A DNA stretch of 64,000 nucleotides. Source: Polynucleobacter sp. HIN5 (lineage in GTDB: Bacteria > Pseudomonadota > Gammaproteobacteria > Burkholderiales > Burkholderiaceae). Position 1 is the first letter of the stretch. The number at the start of each line of letters is the position of its first letter. The notes under the pieces were generated by a model. It worked only from the letters and a program-made list of their open reading frames with translations. It had not been told where the DNA came from and ran no database searches. Positions 9,401 through 21,400 of this stretch are shown here, one piece after another. Location of the stretch: positions 1,364,001-1,428,000 of the forward strand of contig NZ_AP028136.1 in the NCBI RefSeq assembly GCF_030297555.1, given 5' to 3'. Position numbers and translations under genes: made by a program.

Positions 9401-12400
9401 ACACCAACAACCTCATTGGTTGCGGATGCTGAATTCACAGATAAGGTGGTGAGATTTGAGACGGCACCATTTATAAGGGCTATACCAGTTCCGCTATTAA
9501 TGGTGAGTGCAGAGCCAGTTGCGCCACCAGTAATACTAATATTTTTAATGGTGGCATTTAATCCTTCACCCCAGGCGTGAATTGCGCGGCCAATATACAA
9601 AGTTTGATTTGCGGGCGATAAGTTTCCAGCAACGCTCATGCTGGCTTTGAGAACATTATCGGTAAAGACGCTTAGTGTTCCAATACCGCTCGGGTTTGTA
9701 TATGTGACTTTTACTGTTCGATAGATACCAGCAGTTCCGCTGTTGCCATTACCAAATAAATCGATCGCACCATAGTTAGTACCCTTTAGATAGAGGCTGT
9801 CACCCCTTCCTTGCGTACGAACTAAGACACCGTCTCTGTAATCACCATACGAGAGGATCGTATTCAATCCATCACCAGACATAGCGCCAACGAGATAATC
9901 GGCTTGATACGTCCAACTTTGGCCTAAGTTAATACTATTAATAGTGTATGGATTGCTACCATTTTGAGTGGTTGTCCATGTGGTACCGCCAGTTAAATAA
10001 GTCGTGGTTGTACCATTGCTAGCACTCACCCCACCACTGATTGTGACTGCACTATTAGTGGTATTGAGATTGATATCTGTTCCAGTAAGGGTGAGATTGC
10101 CGCCATAATTCTGTGTACTGATGGTGGTGATATTGCCATCTAAGGAAGCATCACCACTGGTGGTAAGACTCAAGAGGGCTTGGGTGGCACCTACAGTGCT
10201 GCTGAAGGTAGTACTGCCAGTGCCAGTGGTGGTGGTCAGGCTATAGTTATTACCACTGTTGCTATTGACTGTACCACTAAAGGTAATCGTGCCATTTCCA
10301 GCACTGGAGTTGAGCGTGGTGTTAGCCCCCAAGGTTGTTGCACCAGTGTAGGTTTGATTACCGCTCGTGATAACCGCACCAGCTAAGGTGGAGGTGCCAT
10401 TGACGGTTAAGCTTGAGCTGCCGGCGCTATTGGTAATCGTGTTGCCAGAGGCCATCACAAGATTATTGATTGTTACTGCCGTTTGCAAATCTAAGATCGA
10501 ATTACCACTCATGGTGAGGTTGCTTGTCGCCGCACCAAGGGTGCCAGTGCTGGTAATGACTAAAGTACCGGCATTAATGGTGGTGGTACCGGTGTAGGTG
10601 TTGGTGCCACTCAAGGTGAAGGTGCCGTTACCGACTTTCACGAGGTTACCCGCCCCACTCATCACACCGCTATAGGTAGTGCTATTACTATCACCGGTGG
10701 TGAGGGTGAAGGAGGTATTGAGGTTAACAGCACCAGCGCCAGCCAAGGAAGCGATGGTGTCATTGGCGGCGACGTTATACGTGGCGCCACTGGCGACTGT
10801 CACGGCCGTGCTATCCGATAAGGTACCGGTGACACTTAAGGTACCCGCATCAATGGTGGTAGTACCGGTGTAGGTGTTGTTGCCGGATAGGATTAAGGTG
10901 CCGGTGCCTGCTTTAGTGAGGGCTCCAGTACCGGCCATGATGCCGCCATACGTTAAGGTGGTGGCACTATTGGTGTCGATGGTGCCGCCCGAGCTACCAA
11001 GGGTAATACCGCGGTTGGCATTGAGCGTAAAGCTAGCGGTGGTATTTAAGGTACCGCCATTGAGAACTAGTTGACCCGTGGTCGCCGATCCAGGTGCGGT
11101 ACCTAGGTTGGTATCTGCACCAACCACTAAAGTACCGGCATTAATGGTGGTGGTACCGGTGTAGGTGTTGGTGCCACTCAAGGTGAAGGTGCCGTTACCG
11201 ACTTTCACGAGGTTACCCGCCCCACTCATCACACCGCTATAGGTAGTGCTATTACTATCACCGGTGGTGAGGGTGAAGGAGGTATTGAGGTTAACAGCAC
11301 CAGCGCCAGCCAAGGAAGCGATGGTGTCATTGGCGGCGACGTTATACGTGGCGCCACTGGCGACTGTCACGGCCGTGCTATCCGATAAGGTACCGGTGAC
11401 ACTTAAGGTACCCGCATCAATGGTGGTAGTACCGGTGTAGGTGTTGTTGCCGCTGAAGATCACGGTTCCTAAACCACCCTTGGTGATGCTGTAAGGTCCT
11501 GAGATTACGCCACTTAAGGTGAACTGATCACCAACATTAGTAGCACTAATCGTACTATCGGCGGTTAAGGTGACATTACCAGCTAGGGAGCTAGTGACAT
11601 CTTTGAGAGTGCCACCACTTAAGGTTATTGCTTCCGCACCGACGGCTACATTCTGCAGATCGAGTGTTGCACCACTGGCAATGGTGGTACCGCCAGCGGT
11701 GCTACCTAAACCATTGTTGTGGGTCACTACGACCGTACCGGCATTAATCGTCGTTGTACCGGTGTAGGTGTTGTTGCCCGAGAGGGTCAAGGTACCGCTA
11801 CCGACCTTCACGAGGTTACCCGCCCCACTCATCACACCGCTATAGGTAGTGCTATTACTATCACCGGTGGTGAGGGTGAAGGAGGTATTGAGGTTAACAG
11901 CACCAGCGCCAGCCAAGGAAGCGATGGTGTCATTGGCGGCGACGTTATACGTGGCGCCACTGGCGACTGTCACGGCCGTGCTATCCGATAAGGTACCGGT
12001 GACACTTAAGGTACCCGCATCAATGGTGGTAGTACCGGTGTAGGTGTTGTTGCCGGAGAGGATTAAGGTGCCGGTACCGGTTTTGGCAACACCACCCGTT
12101 CCTGAAATTACACCAGCTACGCTACTGGAGGCGCTGGTAGTGGTGACCGACAGTGTTGCCAGATTCGAAACCGATCCGCTGATATTTAGTGTTGCGCTAG
12201 TCACGGATAAACTTGCACTCACATTAACGCCACTGGTTGCAGCCTGATACTGACTCAATATTGTCGCTGGCGTGAGAACTGTATTGTAGTAAGCCACATT
12301 ACTAATACCGCCATTAAAGTATTGTGGGCCATAGGTCCTATTACCCACCATCAGTGCTGCACCAGCCCCTGTGGATACCGCTCCAGATATTGGATAGTTT

Positions 12401-15400
12401 GTTTGGATCGCCGATCCATTGGCATACACATTAAGTTGCGAACCATTGCTCGTCAAGACGATCTGTGTCCATGAACCAGTGGCCGGTAAATAGTTATTGG
12501 CGTTAATCCAAGCCCAGCCTGGGCTGGAGTTTGCAATAGCCCACTCAATACGATTACCTTGGATTGCAATCTCGTATTGATTTTCTTTATTCATGATCAT
12601 GCCATTACCGCCGGCATTGTTCTTCACCCAGGCAACCATCGTGAATGAGCCTGAACCCGGATTTAATGTCGCCTGATTCGGATAAGTTAAGTAACTCGAT
12701 CCAGGCACATACATCGCAGTGGTATCAGCAAACAATCCGGCTGTTCTTCCTGGGCCACCTGCGGAACTCTCAATGAAATAAGTACCGTTGCCGCCTAAAG
12801 TTCCTAAGTTGGTTGCTGTGCTCGAATTAATTGCATCGGTGAGCGGTATGAACACTAACGGATTACTGCTTAATACCTCAGCCTCGTATGAAGCCTGGCT
12901 GGCCACCACACCACTTCCCTTAGAAATATTACCTAAAACATTTACATTAGCTGTTCCAGCGTTGACTGTGAGACTCGCACTCAAAACTAAATTGCTATTA
13001 AAGTTAATGTCGGAATTCGAGGTTTGCAAGCTAGCGTCACCCGTCACAGAAACTTCGCCCCCATAACTCTGTACTCCCGTCGTGGTCACATTACCAGCGA
13101 GCGATGTCGCACCACTGGTGGTGAGGCTTGCTAGAGCTTGGGTAGCACCTACCGTACTACTGAAGGTGGTGCTACCAGTACCGGTAGTGGTAGTGAGGCT
13201 GTAGTTGTTGCCACTATTACTGTTGACCGTACTACTAAAGGTAATCGTGCCATTGCCAGCACCACTATTGGAGATGAGGCTGGTGTTCGCCAGTAAGGTG
13301 CTTGCACCGGTATAGGTTTGATCACCACTCGTGGTGATCGTGCCGGCTAGGCTCGATGTGCCATTGACCGTGAGGCTTGATGTACCAGTGCTATTGGTGA
13401 TGGTGTTGCCACTAGCGAGCACCAGATTCGCCACCGTGAGGCTCTTTTGTAGATCCAGCGATGCCGTGCCACTCAAGGTGAGATTGTTCGTGCTGGCACC
13501 TAAGCTACCGGAACCACTCACAACCACCGTACCGGCATTGATGGTGGTGCTGCCACCGCTGTAGGTATTGGCACCGGTGAGGTTCAAAGTACCGCTACCG
13601 GCTTTGGTGAGGCTATACGCACCACCGATGGCACCCGAGAGGGTTAAGGTACCATCAGCAGTGATGGTGCTATCACTACTGAGGGTGATGGTGCCAGCAA
13701 TCGCACCCGTACCGGCGGTGGTTTGTAAGGCACCGCCACTGAGGGTAATCGGCTCAGACCCGATGTTGGCTTGGAGATCCAAGATACCGCCACTCACGGT
13801 GGTACCGGTTCCCGTACCACCCAAGGCGTTGTCATGGGTAACGACTAAAGTACCCGCGCTCACGGTGGTGAGTCCCGTATAGGTATTGGCGACCGAGAAG
13901 GTGGTGCTACCACTACCGGTTTGATTGACGGCACCTGTACCACCGATCGCGTTCGCTACCGTCATGGCATTGCTGCGATTGAAGGTCAAGGTACCGTTAT
14001 TGGTAACGGCGCCACTGCCTAAGGTACCGGTGGTACTGGCGTTGCCGATTTGGAGGGTAGCGCCACTGTTAATCGTGGTGGTACCGTAACTGTTATCTGC
14101 GGTCAAGGTCACGGTGTCGGTACCAGCCTGCACCACACTACCGCTACCACTAATCGCATTGGCTACCGTCATCGCATTGCTGCGATTGAAGGTCAAGGTA
14201 CCGTTATTGGTAACAGCGCCACTGCCTAAGGTGCCGGTGGTGCTGGCGTTACTGATTTGCAAGGTAGCGCCACTATTAATCGTGGTGGTGCCATAGCTAT
14301 TATCTGCGGTCAGAGTCACGGTATTAGTACCAGCCTGCACCACACTACCGCTACCGCTAATCGCGTTCGCTACCGTCATGGCATTGCTACGATTAAAGGT
14401 CAAGGTACCGTTATTGGTAACGGCGCCACTGCCTAAGGTGCCGGTGGTGCTGGCGTTGCCGATTTGTAATGTAGCGCCACTATTGATGGTGGTGGTACCG
14501 GTGTAGGTATTGGTTCCAGTAAATAATTCAGTGCCTGAAGTAATCACGAGAGCACCACCAGTACCGTCAATTGCGCCAGCAAATGTTCCGGCAGCATTGC
14601 TCAGGGTTAAGGTTTTTGCGCCCAAGGCAACAGTGCCTGCGCTATTGCCAGTCAGACTAATCACCGTAATGCCCGAGCCACTCGCACCACTGATATCGAA
14701 GTTTGCATTGTTATTGACCGTACTGTTGGTGATCGAGCCACTGCCACTGATGCTCAGAGTACCTGCAGTAATCGTAGTGCTACCGGTATACGTATTGGTA
14801 TTCGTGAGAGTTACAGTATTTGCGCCCACTTTATTCAAGTTGTACGCATTGCCACCATCACCAATTGCGCCACTAATCGTGAAGTCGTGGGTACCGCCCA
14901 AGGACGTATGCCCCGTGAATGTGAGGCTACCGCTTGCCACACCGGTCGTGCCGCTGGTGCTGGTGAGTGCGCCAACCGTGGCACTGGTGCCAGTACCAAT
15001 CAAGTTGAGATTATTCGCAACGGTATACCCTGCTAAATCTAAAGTGGCGTCACTAGCAATCGTAATTGCACCGGTACCAAACGCGCTGGTGCTAATCGAG
15101 CCACCACTCATCACACTGCTAACTCCAGCCTTGAGCGTTCCGCCATTAACAGTGGTACCACCGGTATAGGTATTGTTAGCCGCCAAGGTTTGTGTTCCAG
15201 CAGTAAGCACGATGCCGCCACTACCACTGACCACACCGCTGAGTGATCCACTTGCACTAGCAATAGTCAGAACCTTGCTACCGAGCGTAGTGGTACCGGA
15301 TCCCGCAATACTCGTCACAGTGGCGCCGGATGTGCTCGCACTAATGTCAAAGTTGGCGTTATTGGTGAGGCCACTCGAGCTTGCAATACTTCCCGATCCC

Positions 15401-18400
15401 GACAGCGCTAAAGTACCATCACTGATGGTGGTGGCGCCATCAAAAGTATTGATATTGGTAAGCGTGAGCGTGCCTGCTCCCGATTTTGTGAGGGTTGCGG
15501 ATGTGCCTGCCAAGATGGCGCCAATTGTGATTGGATTAGCTACGTTGTTGTTAATGGTGAAGGCGGTACCCGTTAATACGCCCGAGGTGCTTAGGATTTC
15601 ACCGGCACTAATCGTGAGGTTACCCGCGTTGAGGTTGGTTGTACCCAAATCCAATTCACCACCCGCAATCGTGACATTACCACCCGTGGGCAAGACACCG
15701 CTGCCCGAGAGAACGACTCTACCGGCGTTAATGGTGGTAGTGCCGGTATAGGTGTTCACGCCTGTGAGGGTTACGGTACCAGTACCATTGTTGACCACAT
15801 TGGTGCTGCCACTAATTGCCCCAACGATTTGGTTAGAGGTGCTCGACGAGTTCATGGTAAGTGTTGCAACATTCGCAACCGTACCGCTCATGGTGATCGC
15901 ACCAGAACCTGTTTGGATACCTAAATTGCCATATGTCGCTGAGCCACCCGTTAACACGATTGAGCTCACCCCACCAATACCCGAAGAGATATTAAATGAA
16001 CCGCTCGTAAAGGTTTCACTACGACCTACGGTAACTTGATGCTCCCACACGGTTGCTGAGCCATTCGATACCCTGATGGACTGAGCGCGATCATTCCAAA
16101 CAATTCCAGATACAGGACGATCAAAGTATGGGTTGTAGTCGTAACTGCCAGCACCAGTAAAGACATAGGTATTACCGGTTTGATTTAAACCATCATACAA
16201 AGTCACTGAAACCGTTCCAGATGAAGCAAGTGTGGCAATCACATTACCCCCCACCGTCACCGCACTATTGGTGGTGTTAAGGTTGATGTCTGCTCCAGTG
16301 AGTGTGAGATTGCCGCCGTAGTTTTGAACACCCGTGGTGGTCACATTACCAGCGAGCGATGTCGCACCACTGGTGGTGAGGCTTGCTAGAGCTTGGGTAG
16401 CACCTACCGTACTACTGAAGGTGGTGCTACCAGTACCGGTAGTGGTAGTGAGGCTGTAGTTGTTGCCACTATTACTGTTGACCGTACTACTAAAGGTAAT
16501 CGTGCCATTGCCAGCACCACTATTGGAGATGAGGCTGGTGTTCGCCAGTAAGGTGCTTGCACCGGTATAGGTTTGATCACCACTCGTGGTGATCGTGCCG
16601 GCTAGGCTCGATGTGCCATTGACCGTGAGGCTTGATGTACCAGTGCTATTGGTGATGGTGTTGCCACTAGCGAGCACCAGATTCGCCACCGTGAGGCTCT
16701 TTTGTAGATCCAGCGATGCCGTGCCACTCAAGGTGAGATTGTTCGTGCTGGCACCTAAGCTACCGGAACCACTCACAACCACCGTACCGGCATTGATGGT
16801 GGTGCTGCCACCGCTGTAGGTATTGGCACCGGTGAGGTTCAAAGTACCGCTACCGGCTTTGGTGAGGCTATACGCACCACCGATGGCACCCGAGAGGGTT
16901 AAGGTACCATCAGCAGTGATGGTGCTATCACTACTGAGGGTGATGGTGCCAGCAATCGCACCCGTACCGGCGGTGGTTTGTAAGGCACCGCCACTGAGGG
17001 TAATCGGCTCAGACCCGATGTTGGCTTGGAGATCCAAGATACCGCCACTCACGGTGGTACCGGTTCCCGTACCACCCAAGGCGTTGTCATGGGTAACGAC
17101 TAAAGTACCCGCGCTCACGGTGGTGAGTCCCGTATAGGTATTGGCGACCGAGAAGGTGGTGCTACCACTACCGGTTTGATTGACGGCACCTGTACCACCG
17201 ATCGCGTTCGCTACCGTCATGGCATTGCTGCGATTGAAGGTCAAGGTACCGTTATTGGTAACGGCGCCACTGCCTAAGGTACCGGTGGTACTGGCGTTGC
17301 CGATTTGGAGGGTAGCGCCACTGTTAATCGTGGTGGTACCGTAACTGTTATCTGCGGTCAAGGTCACGGTGTCGGTACCAGCCTGCACCACACTACCGCT
17401 ACCACTAATCGCATTGGCTACCGTCATCGCATTGCTGCGATTGAAGGTCAAGGTACCGTTATTGGTAACAGCGCCACTGCCTAAGGTGCCGGTGGTGCTG
17501 GCGTTACTGATTTGCAAGGTGCCAGCACTAATGGTTGTGGTTCCAGTGTAGGCGTTATTGGTGTCGATACGTAAAGTACCTGGGCCTGTTTTTGCGAGTG
17601 AAGTCGCACCGCCAATGCTACCTTCCATCGTACTGGTTGATGTCGCCTTATTCGTTTGGAAGGTCAGTACCTTACCCGTACCCAAGGTAATCGATGTGCC
17701 ACTGTACATATAGATCGTCGAGTGTGCGAGGGTCAAGTTGCCAAGCACGTCGGTCGCCGCAATCGCGATGTTATGAGTGACTTGCATAAAACTGTTTTCA
17801 CCACAATCGCTTAGGCAACCGTAGGTCAAGGTATTGCTCGCACGTAAATTACGCAGATCGCTCAAGTACAAACCGACTGTATCGTCGTATTTAAGTCCCA
17901 AGAGAACGTTCCAGGGTCCTACTGAAACTGTGATGTTGGGGGCGGTCACACCGCGATTAGCAAACTTCAGATGGTCGTTCGATAAATTACCATTGGGCGC
18001 AGCTGTGAAGGTAATCGTGCCGTTGGTCGAACTTGCTATATCGCCAGAGCCACTGCGAATATAGATGTATCCCGTGCCACCCGTGACGTTAATCGCTCCA
18101 CTGCTACTAGTGAGACTTGCACCGGAGGTCAAATCAACGGTTGTGGCAGCCACTACATTAATGGCATTCGAACTCTGAGTGCTAATGGCACTGTTAACGG
18201 TAATGGTGTCGCCATAGAGCGTCACTGGACCGGTAATATTGATGGCGCTCGAGAGGGTCAGGTTCGAGGTATTCGAACTCTTACCGAGGGTTACGCCCGC
18301 CAAGGTACTATCAAAGGTGATGCCACTGACGGTCAGGGTGCCACTGAAGCTGGTACCGACTGGTTCAATTGTGAGACTACCTGAACCCGAATACGTACTG

Positions 18401-21400
18401 GTGGATAAGCTTGGGGCATTGTTACGAATAATGAGTGCACCACCACTAATTGTCGTGGCTCCTGAATAGGTTTGGCTACCGGTTAAGGTGAGCGTATTGC
18501 TACCGAGTTTGCTCACAGAACCGGTGCCACTGATATTGCCTGTATACGTTTGGCTATCCGAGCGGTTCAATTGCAACACTGAATTGTTCACAATATGACC
18601 GGCCACAGAGCCAACAGTACCGCCCGCACCCAATGTGAGCGTTCCAGCACTAATGGTGGTGCTGCCGGTATAGGTTTGATCGGCGGCAAAGATTAAGTTG
18701 CCGGTACCGGTTTTCACCAAGGTGCCGCCGGAACTGGTGAGCGCAGTAGCTAAGGTCACAGTCTCACCATTGGTATCAATCGCATAGGCTTGATTGGCCG
18801 CATTACTAAAGCGTGCCGAGTGATCAGCGGTGTAGCTTGCGGTGTATTGCAAGGTACCGCCAGCAAATGAGATCGTACCGGTGCTACCTAGTGCGGTGTT
18901 TGCAGCGATGCGTACTGTGCCACTACTTAAGATGGTGTTGCCATAGGTGTTATTGCCCCCAAGCACTACGGTGCCAGTTTGACTGTTGCCGTTGATAGTG
19001 AGGGCATAAGTACCACCCGTAATATCACCTAAGTAGGTGAGCGTCTCTCCAGAAGCCGCTTGCAAGCCACTCGCAGCGGTCAACGTGAGTGCACGATTGG
19101 CATGCAAGGTGAAACTTGCATTCGCTAAAAGTGCGCCACCGTTTAAGGTAAGGCGACCGGCACTAGCACCGAGGTTGGTATCAGCGCCCACCGAGAGCAC
19201 TCCGCTATCGACTGTGATTGCACCCGAGAAAGAGCTATCGTTTGCAGCGCTCAGGGTCACAGTGGCAGAGCCGATGAGCGTCAAGTTAGCCGAACCCGTT
19301 AACGCGCCACTCATGAGAATGTTGCCAGCGCCACCGACTGAGGCGTTGGCGGCTAAGGTCACCGTGCCACTAGCCACACCCTCTGCGCTCGTTACGGAAT
19401 TGGTAAGCGCACCAATGGCACCATAACTACCCGATAAGTTGAGTGCATTACCAATCGTCTTGCCATAGAGATCAATTGCACCGCCACCGGAAACGGTAAT
19501 GAGGCCCGTTCCAAATGGACCGCTGGTGACAGGCGATCCCGTTGAGTTATCGCCCGCTTGCAAAGTACCCGCGGATACGATGGTGCCGCCCGAGTAGGTG
19601 TTGGCGTTCGTTAGCACTAAGATACCACTACCCGTTTTGGTGACGGAGCGACTACCACCCGTTTCACTAATCACGCCAGAGATTGTCAAGGTACCGCTCG
19701 CCACATCAAAGGTGGTATTCGTTGAAAGCGTTAAGGCTCCCGAGAATGCGCCCGACCCCGAGGAGGTCGCAAGCGATCCGCCATTGAGAATAATCGGCTC
19801 TGCACCAACATCCGCCTGCAGATCCAAGATGCCACCATTCACGGTAATGCCTTGGCCGCTGGAACCTAAGGCAGAAGCATTGGTTACGATGAGCGTGCCC
19901 GATGTGAGCGTCGTTAAGCCTTGATAGGAGTTCGTACCCGACAGGGTATAGGTTCCAGATCCAGCAAACTCCACCGTACCCGTTCCAGAAATCGCGCGAC
20001 TAATGGTTTGTGCGCCCGCTAAATTAAAGACGAGGTTGCCATTATTCGTAATCGCACCCGTGCCCAAGGAGTTGGTACTGCCACCATTGCCTACTTGTAA
20101 AGTACCGCCACCAATGGTGATCGTACTCGCGCCATTGGTGCCCGTTAAGATCACGGTGCCCGTTTGACCGGCGCCATTGATCGTGAGCGGATTGTTACCA
20201 GTAATCACGCCGCCGTAGGTTAAGGTCTTTGTCGCACTTGCCGCGAGTCCGCCACCAGAAGTTCCCAGCGTAATGCCACGATTGCTATCTAAGGTAAATG
20301 TTTCGCTGGCTTGTAAAGCGCCATTGTTGAGTGTGATCGCAGCCGCATTCAACGTACTAATCGTACCGAGTGCAGCATCAGCATGAATCACCACGATACC
20401 GCCATTAATGGTGGTTGCTCCGGTAAAGCTGTTGTTCGCACTCAAGGTTAAGGTACCGTCACCCGACTTAGTCAAGGTACCGCTGCCGGTGGCAATACTT
20501 GAACTAATCGTGGTGTTGCCCGCACCACCGATGGTCAGATTTTTGTCACTGCCACCCACTGCGCCTGCAATGGTGAGTGTGCCGCCAGTGTTCACACTGA
20601 GAGTCGCAGCACTACCCAAGGTGATCGCGGTATTACTATCACCCAGCGAACTGGTTCCGCCCAGTACGAGACTGCCATTGACGGTGATGCCCGAAGGTGC
20701 GACTGCTGTCAAACCATTGCTGTAAGTTTGCGAACCACCGCTTGCTCCCAATGTCAGCGCACCAGTGTTACCAAAGGTCACCGTATCCGTAATCGTGCCA
20801 GTAGCTCCTAATAACTCAAGATTATTAACGCTACTTGCCACAGTCAGAGCTTGTGCAGTGATGCCTCCTGTAAAGCTCGTTGTACCACCAATGTTCTCAA
20901 GGGCTAAGGCTCCAGTGCCCGAGAAGCTGGTACCAGTCACACTTGCGCCTGCCGCACTACTTCCAGTTGACAGGGTTAAGTTATAGGATGAGCCAGTGAC
21001 TGCACCCAAGGTAATGCCGGCTGTATCAGCGCTTGCATTGGTGTTAAGAACGGTATTTGCGCCCAAGGTAACAGCACCGAAGGTCATCGGGCTATTGGTG
21101 CTGTTAATCGTTCCCTTTAAGGTCGTGGCCGATGGACTCGTTGCAGTTATTCCACCGGCATAGGTTTGTGTGCCACCGGATGCGCCCAAGGCGAGTGTCC
21201 CGGTATTGTTAAATACCACCGCGTTGGTTACGCTTGTATCACTTGCATTTAATGCAAGGTTGTAGCTTCCCGCAGCAACGCTTAAGGATGGTGTACTTAA
21301 TACACCATTAAAGGCAACCGTTCCAGTGGTTGCGCTGATCACGACGCCACTCGTGACGGTGACATTGCCACCGAAGGTTCCGCCACCGGAATTGGTCAGA

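Larger units (their letters stand above)
7570..20480 (-). repeat. C-terminal block of autotransporter-associated strand repeats (PATR block II)
   Basis: The encoded protein repeats a unit of roughly 30-32 residues built on G(T/S)L(T/I)LSG.NTYTG.TTI.AGTL, interspersed with longer composite units such as DSTAVTVASGATYNVAANDTI and LNGGTL.T.ASFTL.ANRGI. The repeats match the family first described in autotransporter passenger domains, here in a TPS protein. Several composite units are identical at the DNA level (listed separately). Three inserted modules lie within this block near 9.5-10.0, 12.2-12.9 and 16.0-16.2 kb. Confidence 0.85.
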
